From contig NZ_UIDD01000007.1 of assembly GCF_900497695.1 (NCBI RefSeq), positions 186,001-250,000 of the forward strand: a DNA stretch of 64,000 nucleotides, given 5' to 3'. The first letter of the stretch is position 1; each line of letters opens with the position of its first letter. Source of the DNA: Pseudomonas wadenswilerensis. GTDB lineage: Bacteria; Pseudomonadota; Gammaproteobacteria; Pseudomonadales; Pseudomonadaceae. The translations under genes were made by a program, and so were the position numbers. Below, piece after piece: positions 53,389-61,813 of this stretch. The notes beneath the pieces are model-generated. The model did no database searches. It was given only the letters and a program-made list of their open reading frames with translations, and was not told where the DNA came from.

Positions 53389-55047
53389 CTACTTGAGCAA
53401 CACCCGTCGCTTGGTCAGCTCACCATCCTCGCCACTGGGCCAGTGCAGCTCCACCAGCACTTCGGTCTGTTTGCCGTCCAGTGACGGGCGCACGCTGAGC
53501 AGGGCGAAGTTCTTTGAACCGGCCATGGCGTACCAGCGCTCGCAGACCATGTTGGCAATGCCCGGCATCTCGCCACCGCCGCTGATGGCCAACTTCAGCA
53601 TGTCCGGCGCCGGTATGCGCGAAATGGCACTGGAGGTGACCTGGTACACCTTGGCCGCCGGGTATTGCTTGTGCAACAGGCGAAACACCGCCGCGCAGTG
53701 CACGTCGCCACTGAGAAACACCACCGGCTTGGCACTCTTGCCCAGCGCCGCGTAGACCTGATCGAGCAGCACCTTGCGTTCGGCGCGGTTGGTCTTGTGG
53801 TCCCACTCATCCATGCAATCGTCCTTGAGCGAGCCGAAATCGGCGCCGTTGGTGACCGCGTTCTTCCAGTGCATCACCGGCACCGGCGAGACAATGAACA
53901 CCGCCTTGGCGCTCTGCACCACGGCACTGTTCAACCAGTCCTTGAAGCGCTTCATTTGCGCGCTGCCGAGGATCTTGTGCGGGTCGTTGGCCTCGATATC
54001 GTGATGGCCGCGCATGTCCAGCACATAGAAGGCCGAGCCGCCTTGCTCGAAGGCGTAGTCCCAGTGGCAGTCGTCGGGCTTGTCGAGGTTGATCGAGGTC
54101 ACCGGGTTGTGGCTGTGCTCGTATTCGTAATAGGCGCGGCAGGCGGCGCGCCACATGAGATCGACGAGCATCTGGTTGGTGGGGCCGTTGCTGGTGCTTT
54201 CAAACAGCAGCGAGATGCGTTTTTGCCGCTCCTTGTTGGTCAGCGAGCCCCAACCGTCCATGATCTCGTGATCGTCCCAGATCATGTACTGCGGGAACTG
54301 CTCGTACACCTCGCGCAGGGTCGGGATGTTCCAGTACACCCGGTAATACCAGCGGTAGATGTTCAGCAGGTACTGCTCGATGCCGGGTTTGTCGTAGCTG
54401 TTGCCTTTCTTGTAATGGGCCAGCAGGGCCTGCTTGTTTTCTTTCAGCCATTCCCAGATATCCAGGAAGCCGTTTTTCTTGTTGGTGTCGACGTACATCT
54501 GGTCGCCACCGCCGATGACGAACTGCGCGCGCTGGTCGATCAGTTGCTGGTGCAGCAGCGGCCAGGCGCCGGCACTGCCGTCGGCGCTGATCGGGTCGTG
54601 GCAGCTGTAGAAGCCGAAGGTCAGGGTTTCGGGATTGATCGCCGGGGTGATGAAGTTTTTCGGCGAGTCGGCGCCGATTTCGGTGCGCCGACGAATGATC
54701 TGGTGGTCGGTTTCGCTGCTGATCAGCGCGTAGTAATAGGTGCTTTGCGCCTTCAGGCCTGTCACTGCAAAGACACCGGTGAGGTCGCTGTCGAAGCTGA
54801 ATTTTTGCGCCTGGACGAACACCGGCTTGATCTTGTGTTTTTTCAGGAAATCGGCCACGGGCAGCTCATCCAGGCGCTGCAGGTCGCCGCTCAACGGCGT
54901 GGTGGTGACCACCAGCACCCACTCGCCGGGCATGTACACGCGAAACCACAAGCGAACGCTGGTTGGCGTGATCGCACCGATGATCGCGGCGCTGGCCAGC
55001 TTGGCGTACTTGCTTTCGTTGGAGGTGGGGTCCAGGAGCTGGGACAT
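53389..55047 (-). CDS. PhoD-like alkaline phosphatase family protein
   Basis: 552 residues from ATG 55047 (AAGGAAA upstream). An N-terminal Ig-like PhoD domain (TPTSVRLWFRVY) precedes the metallophosphatase domain: GFYSCHD, GGGDQMYVD, WDDHEIMDGWG and LSGDVHCAA carry the metal ligands. Classical PhoD proteins are Tat-exported, but no signal peptide is seen here, so it may be cytoplasmic or released another way. It would hydrolyse phosphodiesters or phosphomonoesters. It is transcribed alone, divergent from the OsmC gene; no Pho box was found. Confidence 0.82.
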   Translation of the reverse strand: MSQLLDPTSNESKYAKLASAAIIGAITPTSVRLWFRVYMPGEWVLVVTTTPLSGDLQRLDELPVADFLKKHKIKPVFVQAQKFSFDSDLTGVFAVTGLKAQSTYYYALISSETDHQIIRRRTEIGADSPKNFITPAINPETLTFGFYSCHDPISADGSAGAWPLLHQQLIDQRAQFVIGGGDQMYVDTNKKNGFLDIWEWLKENKQALLAHYKKGNSYDKPGIEQYLLNIYRWYYRVYWNIPTLREVYEQFPQYMIWDDHEIMDGWGSLTNKERQKRISLLFESTSNGPTNQMLVDLMWRAACRAYYEYEHSHNPVTSINLDKPDDCHWDYAFEQGGSAFYVLDMRGHHDIEANDPHKILGSAQMKRFKDWLNSAVVQSAKAVFIVSPVPVMHWKNAVTNGADFGSLKDDCMDEWDHKTNRAERKVLLDQVYAALGKSAKPVVFLSGDVHCAAVFRLLHKQYPAAKVYQVTSSAISRIPAPDMLKLAISGGGEMPGIANMVCERWYAMAGSKNFALLSVRPSLDGKQTEVLVELHWPSGEDGELTKRRVLLK

Positions 55048-55222
55048 GGTCGATTTCCTTATCAGGTCAAGTTGTTGTTCCGGCAAGTAAAGCGGATTGG
55101 CCTGGTTCTGCCATTGTGCGTCGTTCTGCGCGCAGGACGCTGAAGTTCAACCGCGCGACTGGCGGCGGCGGGTCTTGGGCGCTAGGGTAGGCGGGTGTAC
55201 CCATCTCCGATTAAGGAAGCTC

Positions 55223-55630
55223 ATGAGCGCATCAACCGTTTACGCCGACCTTGGCGATGTCCCGTATCAGGTAAGCCTGGCTGCCGGTGCCCAGCAGTGG
55301 CTGGCTGATGAGGGCCGCGAGCTGGGCGGCCACGACAGCGGTCCCAATCCGCATCAATTGCTGCTGTCGGCCCTTGGCGCCTGCACCGCAATCACCTTGT
55401 CGATGTATGCAAAACGCAAGGAGTGGCCGCTGCACCATGTGCATGTGCAGCTGGACATCGTCAGTGAGGTGAAAAGCCCTGAAGTGCGCACCGAGATCAA
55501 GCGTGTGATCGAACTGCACGGTGATCTCGATGCGGCCCAGCGCGAGCGCCTGCTGGGCGTGGCCAATGCCTGTCCGGTGCACAAGCTGCTCAGCGGCAGC
55601 ATCGTCATCGACAGTGAACTGAGCGACTAG
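55223..55630 (+). CDS. OsmC-family peroxiredoxin-like protein
   Basis: 135 residues from ATG 55223 (AAGGAAG upstream). The two family cysteines are in LGACTAITL (Cys54) and NACPVHKLL (Cys117). [15 protein letters not shown] is the OsmC core motif. Such proteins reduce organic hydroperoxides through the thiol pair. The frame extends 42 codons upstream without a start signal. Its stop codon shares CTAG with the stop of the convergent lipoprotein gene. Confidence 0.85.
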   Translation: MSASTVYADLGDVPYQVSLAAGAQQWLADEGRELGGHDSGPNPHQLLLSALGACTAITLSMYAKRKEWPLHHVHVQLDIVSEVKSPEVRTEIKRVIELHGDLDAAQRERLLGVANACPVHKLLSGSIVIDSELSD

Positions 55631-56304
55631 CGTGATTCGCTCTTGAGCTTGGCGAAGCTTTTGCGCAGGTCGCTGGCCCAGCCGTCCAGCACTGGCTTGA
55701 CGTTCTCCAGGGCCAGCTTGGAGGTGTTGTTTTCCAAGGCCTCGCCGGTGCCTTTGCGTACCACCTGAGCGATCACCTTGTTGTTGCTACCGTCGAGGAA
55801 GGCCGCCTCGGTGGCGATGTCCACTTCCTGGTCGCGGCCACCGGCGGCAGTGTTGACGGCGGCGGCCACCAGGGCGATGGGGATCACTTCGTAGGGCTTG
55901 AGGCCTTCGGTCTTGGTCGACACGGCGGTGATCGCCGGGCGCACCACCAGCACACCCGGGCCCGGACCCTGAGCCAAGGGCAGCTCGGCACCCAGTTCAC
56001 GCTTGAGCGCGGTGTTGTAGTACTGGGTGATCTGCCCCAGGGTCTGCGGCGATATCGCCGCAGTGGGCTGGGGCTTGGGGTAGAACTGGCTGGGCTCGAT
56101 ATACACCTTGGTGAAGCGCGCGGCTTTCACCTGCGGGTCGATCCAGCGCATCACCGGCTGGCCGGAGATGCTTTCGGCGGGCTTGAGGCGGCTATAGTCC
56201 TTGAGAAACCCGGAATACTGGCTGGGGTCGACCCGGGAGCTGGCGCAACCGGCCAATACGATAAGGGCGGAGCAGAGCAGGGTGGAGCGCAAGGTGGGTT
56301 TCAT
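55627..56304 (-). CDS. DUF3313-type lipoprotein
   Basis: 225 residues from ATG 56304. Lipoprotein signal with lipobox LAGC at Cys20. The mature part has [17 protein letters not shown] near the N-terminus and a hydrophobic stretch [15 protein letters not shown], as in the DUF3313 family that is common in gamma-proteobacteria and of unknown role. The last residue after Cys is Ala, which favours outer-membrane sorting. The ORF continues upstream another 54 codons, but the lipobox fixes the start. Confidence 0.8.
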   Translation of the reverse strand: MKPTLRSTLLCSALIVLAGCASSRVDPSQYSGFLKDYSRLKPAESISGQPVMRWIDPQVKAARFTKVYIEPSQFYPKPQPTAAISPQTLGQITQYYNTALKRELGAELPLAQGPGPGVLVVRPAITAVSTKTEGLKPYEVIPIALVAAAVNTAAGGRDQEVDIATEAAFLDGSNNKVIAQVVRKGTGEALENNTSKLALENVKPVLDGWASDLRKSFAKLKSESR

Positions 56305-56465
56305 CGACTTTCGTATCCTTGGCAATGACCGCACGGGGCAGGGGATTGATCGCCTGAACAACGCTAGCAGCTCTTGGCCAGGTCGCCAGCGATCAAGCGC
56401 AAAGCGCTCGTAAAGGATAGGTCTATGCAATACTTGTCGGTCCTTACCCGCCTCAGGACCCCGCA

Positions 56466-56966
56466 ATGGACTTGCCCCGCCGCCTGCGCAGCAAACAGCT
56501 GAAACTCCACGCCCCGGAACTGACCTTTGCCGCGCAACTGCAGGCTGTGCTCAACGCCAACTACGGCTTCCACCGTGAATTTCTGCCCTGGGCCCGCGAC
56601 GACTGGACCCTGGAACAAGCGCGACAAAGCCTGCTTCAGGCCCGGCAGAACTGGGCAGCGCCCCAGGGCGAAAAACGCTATTACCTGTTCCTGGCCAGCG
56701 GCGAACTGATCGGCTGCCTGGGCGTGCGGCCGGATGCTCAGGGCAAGGTCGGCTTGGGCTACTGGATCGCCGAGGGCCATGCCCGGCAGGGCTTGATGAC
56801 CGAGGCGCTGGAAACGCTGTTGCCGGTGCTGGAAGGTTCGCTGCTGTGGCTGACCACGTCGCCGGCGAATGTGGCCTGTCAGCGGCTGGCGGAAGGGCTG
56901 GGGTTCAGGCGGGTGGCTGCGGCGGGTGGGGCGAATGCGCGGTTGCGGTATGAGTTGAGGTGCTGA
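56466..56966 (+). CDS. GNAT N-acetyltransferase (RimJ/RimL-like)
   Basis: 166 residues. It carries the GNAT core: LIGCLGVRPDAQGKVGLGYW with the acetyl-CoA loop HARQGLMTEAL, and the N-x-x-x-x-x-L-x-x-x-x-G-F motif (NVACQRLAEGLGFRR). Acceptor unknown; RimJ/RimL relatives acetylate ribosomal protein termini or small molecules. SD CAGGACC before the start. The final 40 codons switch to G-ending codons, like several other genes here. Confidence 0.85.
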   Translation: MDLPRRLRSKQLKLHAPELTFAAQLQAVLNANYGFHREFLPWARDDWTLEQARQSLLQARQNWAAPQGEKRYYLFLASGELIGCLGVRPDAQGKVGLGYWIAEGHARQGLMTEALETLLPVLEGSLLWLTTSPANVACQRLAEGLGFRRVAAAGGANARLRYELRC

Positions 56967-57007
56967 TTCAAAGTCGGCGTTGCCTGGATTACGAGCGCTT
57001 CGCGCTC

Positions 57008-57082
57008 GATCGCTGGCAAGGCCAGCTCCCACAAGTTCAGCGTCACGCCGGCCACTGTGGGAGCTGGCTTGCCAGCGATGAG
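57008..57082. repeat. REP pair downstream of the GNAT gene
   Basis: CGATCGCTGGCAAGGCCAGC with CTCCCACAAG, and the opposite unit TGTGGGAGCTGGCTTGCCAG CGATG. The pair lies just upstream of the second structured leader. Confidence 0.7.
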
Positions 57083-57110
57083 GCCGGCACAGCGCTAGCC
57101 AATCTCAGGT

Positions 57111-57380
57111 CCTAGGACCTATCCTACGCAGTCTGTCGATATCACGCGCTTGCCCGGGGAAGGTCTGCACACTAGGCTCGCTCGGTCACTGAATGTTCGG
57201 TGATCGGGTTTGGCGACCCGGACAAGTTAAGACATCACCATGACTCTCTATGGTGGCTGTGCGCGGGAGGGCTTCGGCCCTGCCGGGTTCCTAACTTACC
57301 GGTTCGCCAACCCGCGTACAGCTGCCACCCATTTTGTTTGGCGACGAAAGCGTGGCGGCTCCACAAGTTAGGAGTTGACC
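57111..57380 (+). promoter_or_regulatory. Structured 5' leader of the second DUF3077 gene (copy 2)
   Basis: About 270 bases with the same four blocks as 15907-16215. Block A: the GGTCCTAGGACC palindrome and TATCCTACGC. Block B (57171-57221, 51 bases): 48 of 51 positions match copy 1. Block C (57252-57329): outer arms GGTGGCTGTGCGCGGG and CCCGCGTACAGCTGCCACC, inner AGGGCTTCGGCCCT hairpin. Block D: GTTTGGCGACGA, then GTGG/CCAC and AGGAG. Where copy 1 has A in the outer arm (TGTACGC), copy 2 has G (TGTGCGC), leaving a G-U pair, so pairing is kept. No coding frame fits the conservation. Confidence 0.7.
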
Positions 57381-57683
57381 ATGAAAAAGCTCGTCCCCGA
57401 TCCCCCAAGCCTGCACCTCGCTGAAACCGTCGAAACCCCTGTCAATAGTTGCCCGGAGCACCCACCCTTGTTCAGCGTGTGCGCAGGTGTCAGCGCCGAA
57501 GACGCGCTGGTGCATGCCTTGCTGTACCTCAAGAGCGCCAGCGCCACTATTGGCCAGGCGGTGCAGCACTGCAGTGAGGAAGGACGAGGGTTTGTCTGGT
57601 CGGCCCAGCAATCGGTGGAGCTGGCCAGGGCGCTGGTGGATGCGTTGTTGGATGGGATTGAGTTGAGGGTGATGAAAGACTGA
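57381..57683 (+). CDS. DUF3077-type small protein (copy 2)
   Basis: 100 residues from ATG 57381 with TTAGGAG ten bases upstream. Same length as the copy at 16216 and 74 identical residues (M-K-K, PDPPSLHL, SAEDALVHALLYLKSASATI, ALVDALLDGIE). Most changes are conservative and cysteines vary between the copies. It probably has the same unknown function, and its production should be set by the structured leader. This copy sits in normal GC-rich sequence, unlike copy 1. Confidence 0.78.
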   Translation: MKKLVPDPPSLHLAETVETPVNSCPEHPPLFSVCAGVSAEDALVHALLYLKSASATIGQAVQHCSEEGRGFVWSAQQSVELARALVDALLDGIELRVMKD

Positions 57684-57698
57684 TTCGGCGTTGCCTGG

Positions 57699-57747
57699 AT
57701 CGCGGGGCAAGCCTGCTCCCACCGGGTGGTGCTGACCCCGCGATGAT
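57699..57747. repeat. REP element after DUF3077 copy 2
   Basis: ATCGCGGGGCAAGCCTGCTC with a complementary CCCCGCGAT about 30 bases on. It belongs to the 'GCGGGGCAAGC' subtype, also found at 58179-58247. The rest of 57684-57891 holds no gene. Confidence 0.6.
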
Positions 57748-57891
57748 GTTAATTCTGTCGTTGTCTGGCGATAAGGGGTATTCAGCTTTACTGTAAAGAA
57801 CTATCACTTTTGTCAGTTGTGCTTAAGCCCCAGGCATTGATACTGGGGACCTCGGCGTGGGCCTGGGCAATTGATTTCTGTGAGGTGGGTG

Positions 57892-58146
57892 ATGAGTGTT
57901 CTGGATGATCAGTTCAATGAAGCAAAGTACAAAGTATCTAACTTAGAATCGAGGCCAACGGATGGTCAGTTGCTTGAACTCTACGGGTTGAGCAAACAAG
58001 CCATCGACGGGGATAACAATACGCTCCGTCCTGGAATGCTGGACTTTAGCGGCAAGGCGAAATGGGATGCCTGGAATAGTTTGAAGGGCACCGCTCAAGA
58101 TGAAGCCAAGCAGCGTTATATCGATTTTGTCAGTAATCTTGCGTGA
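57892..58146 (+). CDS. Acyl-CoA-binding protein (ACBP family)
   Basis: 84 residues from ATG 57892 (GAGGTGG upstream). It aligns with eukaryotic ACBP over its full length: LLELYGLSKQAIDGDNNTLR and FSGKAKWDAWNSLKG. The ligand-contacting residues keep exact spacing: Tyr31, Lys35, Lys57, Tyr76 match bovine Tyr28, Lys32, Lys54, Tyr73. ACBPs carry medium- and long-chain acyl-CoA in the cytoplasm. ACBPs are uncommon in bacteria. Its GC is well below the neighbours, suggesting transfer. An enoyl-CoA hydratase gene converges on it, which fits acyl-CoA metabolism. Confidence 0.88.
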   Translation: MSVLDDQFNEAKYKVSNLESRPTDGQLLELYGLSKQAIDGDNNTLRPGMLDFSGKAKWDAWNSLKGTAQDEAKQRYIDFVSNLA

Positions 58147-58178
58147 GATGTCCAAGTCTTCGGGTGGACTCGGTATAG

Positions 58179-58247
58179 CATCGCGGGGCAAGCCCACTCC
58201 TACAGGATCACATCAAACCGGTGGGAGCGGGCTTGCCCCGCGATGAG
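58179..58247. repeat. REP pair between the ACBP and hydratase genes
   Basis: ATCGCGGGGCAAGCCCACTC and GAGCGGGCTTGCCCCGCGAT are inverted units 30 bases apart, between convergent genes. It is likely to act as a stem-loop that stabilises or ends both transcripts. Confidence 0.7.
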
Positions 58248-58257
58248 GCCGCAATCG

Positions 58258-59004
58258 TCAATCCTTGACCAACGCCCGCAACGCCGCTTTCGCCTCGGGC
58301 GTGTGCAGACGCTCGATAAACAGCAAGCCTTCACGTTGAACAGTGACCTCCAGCTCCTGCCGATGGGCATCCTTGAGCAAGCGCTTGCTGATCCGTAGCG
58401 CATCCTGCGGCAAGGCCTGCAGGCGCTCGGCCAGTTTGCGCGCCGCTGCCAGGCACTGCTCACCATCCTCATGCAGTTCATTGGCCAGGCCCCATTCAAC
58501 GGCCTGTTCGCCCGTGAGCAGTTCATTGCATAGCAACAACCGCGCCGCACGCGCATGGCCGAGCAGCCGCGGTAGCAACAGGCTGGAACCAAACTCCGGG
58601 CACAAGCCCAGTGGCACGAACGGCATGCGCAGCTTGGCCGAACGACTCACCAGCACCTGGTCGCAGTGCAGCAGCAGGGTGGTGCCGATGCCGATGGCCG
58701 GCCCCGCCACCGCCGCAATCAATGGCTTGTCCAGGGCCATGACCAGCCGCATCAGGCGGAACACCGGGCTGTCCATGTCGCTGGGCGGGTTGTCGAGAAA
58801 GTCCTTCAGGTCGTTGCCGGCGCAAAAGCACTGCGGGCCACCGGTCAGCAGGATAACCTCGACTTCAGCGTCCTCAGTCGCTGCCAGCAACTGATCGCCC
58901 AGTTGCGTATACATCGCGGTGTTCAGCGCATTGAGCTTGTCTGGGCGGTTGAAGGTCAGGGTCAGCAGGCCCTGGTGCAGGTCCCGTGTGATCAACTCGT
59001 TCAT
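58258..59004 (-). CDS. Enoyl-CoA hydratase/isomerase family protein
   Basis: 248 residues, crotonase fold. FNRPDKLNALN at the N-terminus, FCAGNDLKDFL as the first oxyanion loop, and AVAGPAIGIGTTLLLHCD as the second. At the usual second Glu site the region reads LGLCPEFGSSLLLPRLLG, with Glu in PEFG. It hydrates or isomerises enoyl-CoA. It is 24 bases downstream of the XRE regulator gene, with which it may be co-transcribed. Confidence 0.85.
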   Translation of the reverse strand: MNELITRDLHQGLLTLTFNRPDKLNALNTAMYTQLGDQLLAATEDAEVEVILLTGGPQCFCAGNDLKDFLDNPPSDMDSPVFRLMRLVMALDKPLIAAVAGPAIGIGTTLLLHCDQVLVSRSAKLRMPFVPLGLCPEFGSSLLLPRLLGHARAARLLLCNELLTGEQAVEWGLANELHEDGEQCLAAARKLAERLQALPQDALRISKRLLKDAHRQELEVTVQREGLLFIERLHTPEAKAALRALVKD

Positions 59005-59028
59005 GGCTTGCCTTTGTTGTTGTAGGTA

Positions 59029-59634
59029 TCAGAACGTCGGCGGGGTGATCACCCAGATCACCACCGCATCCACCTCGCCAGGGTTGCCGTAACGGTGCGG
59101 CTCCTGGCTGGAAAAACTGAAGCTGTCGCCTTCGCTCAGCTGAAAATGCCGCTCGCCGACCCACAGCTCGAAACTGCCGGACAGCAGGTAGCCGGCTTCT
59201 TCGCCGTCGTGGCTGTAGCTTTGCTGGCTGTAGGTGCCCGGCGGGAAGCGCGAATGCAGAATCTCCAGCTGGCGGTTGGGTTGCGGGGTCAGCAACTGGT
59301 CGACGATACCGTCTTCGTAATGCACGCTCAGGCGGCTGTTCTTGCGCACCACGTAGCCGTTGTCTTCCGGGGCGGTGCTGGCTTCGCTGGCGAAGAACCA
59401 CTGGATGGTCACGCCGAGGCTGCGGGCAATATTGAACAGCGCCGGGATCGACGGGTAGGAAAGGTTGCGCTCCAGCTGGCTGATGTAGCCGGCAGTCAGC
59501 TCGCTTTGCTCGGCAAGCTCGGCCAGGGTCATGCCGCGGCGCTTACGCAGGCCGCGGATGCGGGTGCCGAGAAAATGCGGGGCGCTGGTGCCTTCCTGGC
59601 TGGCGGCGGGCGGCGTCTTGCTGCTGTTGCTCAT
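59029..59634 (-). CDS. XRE-cupin transcriptional regulator
   Basis: 201 residues. Helix-turn-helix at about 24-78 (RIRGLRKRRGMTLAELAEQS, ELTAGYISQLERNLSYPSIP), then a cupin domain from about 120 (RFPPGTYSQQSY, GEEAGYLLSGSFELWVGERH). Regulators of this kind usually control amine, amino-acid or alcohol catabolism and bind a small ligand in the cupin. It lies upstream of the hydratase gene and next to the oxidoreductase gene, both on the same strand. The inverted repeat at 61683 is a possible target. Confidence 0.85.
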   Translation of the reverse strand: MSNSSKTPPAASQEGTSAPHFLGTRIRGLRKRRGMTLAELAEQSELTAGYISQLERNLSYPSIPALFNIARSLGVTIQWFFASEASTAPEDNGYVVRKNSRLSVHYEDGIVDQLLTPQPNRQLEILHSRFPPGTYSQQSYSHDGEEAGYLLSGSFELWVGERHFQLSEGDSFSFSSQEPHRYGNPGEVDAVVIWVITPPTF

Positions 59635-59680
59635 GGCGTGCTCCGAACCGCACTGTCAAAGCCCCGGAGTATAAACAGGC

Positions 59681-61630
59681 TTACAGGCTCCAGGCGACCT
59701 TCAAACCGTCGTAGACGGCTTCTTCCACCGTGCGCGGGGCCAGGCAGTCGCCAATGCGTTTCACCTCGACCAGGCCGTGCAGCTCGGCGGCGAGGCTATC
59801 GACCGGCTGATGGCCCTGACACAGCACCAGGGTGTCGATGTCTTCGAAGATCATCGGTTCGCCGCTGGCGGTGTGTTGCAGGTACACGGTGTTGTCGTCG
59901 CAGCCGTACAGGCGTGCATAGGGGGTGATCGGGATGCCCAGCTTGTGCAGCTCGCCGGCCATCTGGTCGCGTACGTACAGTGGCAGGCTTTCGCCGCAGT
60001 GGGTGCCGTTGACCGCCAGTTGCACCTGGTGGCCTTCACGCACCAGGCGCTCGGCGATGCCCGGGCCGATCCAGTCGCAGCGCCAGTCGACCACCAGCAC
60101 CGAGCGCCCGGGCTTGGCCTCGCCGCGCAGGATTTGCCAAGCGTCGACCACCTGCAGTTCGCCGCCGCGCTCGAAGGCCGGCCAGTAAGGTTCGGCGCCG
60201 GTGGCGACGATCACCAGGTCGGGCTGCTCGCGCTCGACCAGGGCGCGATCCACGCGCGTGTTGCGCACCACCTTGACCCCGGCCAGGTGCATCTCCCGTT
60301 GCAGGTTGGTGCTGGCACCGCCGAACTCGGCCCGGCGCGGCAGCAGTTGCGCGAGCAACACCTGGCCGCCGAGCTGGGCGCTGGCTTCATACAAAGTGAC
60401 GTCGTGGCCACGCGCTGCGGCCACCGCCGCGGCTTTCATGCCGGCCGGGCCGCCACCGGCGATCATCACCCGCTTGCGTGTAGTCGCTGCCTGCAGGGTG
60501 CCGAACTGCTGCTCGCGCCCGGTTTCCGGATGCTGGATGCACGAGATTGGCAGGCCCTTGTGAAAATGTCCGATGCACGCCTGGTTGCAGGCGATGCAGG
60601 CGCGCACGTCTTCGGCGCGATCGCTGCGGGTTTTGTTGGGCATCTGCGGGTCGCAGATCAGCGCGCGGGTCATGCCGCAGACATCGGCCTGGCCACGGGC
60701 GAGGATCAGCTCCGCTTCCTGGGGCTGGTTGATGCGCCCGGTGACGAACAGCGGAATGCTCAGTTGCGCCTTGAAGGTCCCGGCCTCACGCGCCAGGTAC
60801 GCCGCTTCGATGGCCATGGGCGGGACGATATGTACCGCGCCCCCCAGCGACGCCGAGGTGCCGGCGACGATATGCACATAATCCAGCTCGGCCTGCAGCA
60901 TCTTCACCGCCGCCAGCGATTCATCCTCGGTCAGGCCCTCGGCATCGCGCTCATCGGCGCTGATGCGCAGGCCGATGATGAAATCGTCTGCCGTCGCCGC
61001 ACGTACCGCCGCGATCACTTCGCGGACAAAGCGCAGCCGCTGCTGCAACTCGCCGTTGTAGCCATCGCTGCGGCGGTTGACCCGTGGGTTGATGAATTGC
61101 GCGGGCAGGTAACCGTGGCTGGCAACCACCTCGACGCCATCGATGCCGGCCTGGTGCAGGCGCCGGGCCGCGGCGGCGTAACCGGCGACGATCTCGTCGA
61201 TCATCCCCTGGTCCAGTGCCCGCGGCATCACCCGAAAGCGCTCGTTGGGCACCGCCGATGCCGAGTAGGCCACCGCCAGCAGGCCATCACTGGACTCCAT
61301 GATTTCCCGCCCCGGGTGGAAGATCTGCGACAGCACCACGGTGCCATGGGCATGGCAGGTCTCGGCCAGCTGGCGGTAACCCTCGATGCAGGCGTCGTCG
61401 GTGGCCATCAGCACGTGGGAGGTGTAGCGGGCGCTGTCGTGCACCCCGGCCACCTGCAGCACGATCAGGCCGACGCCGCCGGCGGCGCGGGCCTGGTGGT
61501 AGGCGATCAGGCGCTCGTTGACCAGGTTGTCGGTGGGCATCGAGGTGTCGTGTCCGCTGGACATGATGCGGTTCTTCAGGCGTTTGCCACGGATTTGCAG
61601 CGGTTCGAACAGGTGCGCGAAGGTCGACAT
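59681..61630 (-). CDS. NADH:flavin oxidoreductase with Fe-S and FAD domains (FadH/DgcA-like)
   Basis: 649 residues from ATG 61630; the frame continues 34 codons upstream. Order: Old Yellow Enzyme TIM barrel (LFEPLQIRGKRLKNRIMSSG; SHGYLPAQFINP; RRSDGYNGE) binding FMN; a 4Fe-4S motif Cys-x2-Cys-x3-Cys-x11-Cys (CIACNQACIGHFH...C); and an FAD/NAD domain with MIAGGGPAGMKAA. Relatives include 2,4-dienoyl-CoA reductase and enzymes that demethylate betaines such as dimethylglycine. The substrate is not known; the cluster hints at a small nitrogenous or sugar-acid compound. Confidence 0.85.
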   Translation of the reverse strand: MSTFAHLFEPLQIRGKRLKNRIMSSGHDTSMPTDNLVNERLIAYHQARAAGGVGLIVLQVAGVHDSARYTSHVLMATDDACIEGYRQLAETCHAHGTVVLSQIFHPGREIMESSDGLLAVAYSASAVPNERFRVMPRALDQGMIDEIVAGYAAAARRLHQAGIDGVEVVASHGYLPAQFINPRVNRRSDGYNGELQQRLRFVREVIAAVRAATADDFIIGLRISADERDAEGLTEDESLAAVKMLQAELDYVHIVAGTSASLGGAVHIVPPMAIEAAYLAREAGTFKAQLSIPLFVTGRINQPQEAELILARGQADVCGMTRALICDPQMPNKTRSDRAEDVRACIACNQACIGHFHKGLPISCIQHPETGREQQFGTLQAATTRKRVMIAGGGPAGMKAAAVAAARGHDVTLYEASAQLGGQVLLAQLLPRRAEFGGASTNLQREMHLAGVKVVRNTRVDRALVEREQPDLVIVATGAEPYWPAFERGGELQVVDAWQILRGEAKPGRSVLVVDWRCDWIGPGIAERLVREGHQVQLAVNGTHCGESLPLYVRDQMAGELHKLGIPITPYARLYGCDDNTVYLQHTASGEPMIFEDIDTLVLCQGHQPVDSLAAELHGLVEVKRIGDCLAPRTVEEAVYDGLKVAWSL

Positions 61631-61682
61631 GCGGGTCAGGCTCCAGCGGGGTGTTGTTATTATTTTTCTATAGAAGTGTACC

Positions 61683-61715
61683 GCCAGTAAAAAATCAACT
61701 TGTTTTTTTACTGGC
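61683..61715. promoter_or_regulatory. 33-bp inverted repeat operator between divergent genes
   Basis: GCCAGTAAAAAA and TTTTTTACTGGC are perfect 12-base arms separated by nine bases. The site lies between the oxidoreductase gene (minus strand) and the binding-protein gene (plus strand). It overlaps a TTGATT that could be the minus-strand -35. The XRE-cupin or TetR product is the likely ligand-sensing regulator. The remaining 61631-61813 shows only AT-rich promoter-like sequence. Confidence 0.6.
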
Positions 61716-61813
61716 CTTTGACTAGCGTGCAATCACCCCGGGTCCTGGGGCACACCTCACAACAACAAGAAAACGGGCCACGCATCACGTGGTACCGGCA
61801 AGAGGAACCATTG

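Noticed and set aside
55048..55222. A Pho box upstream of the PhoD-like gene
   Set aside because: No CTGTCAT-type direct repeats are visible in the divergent gap.
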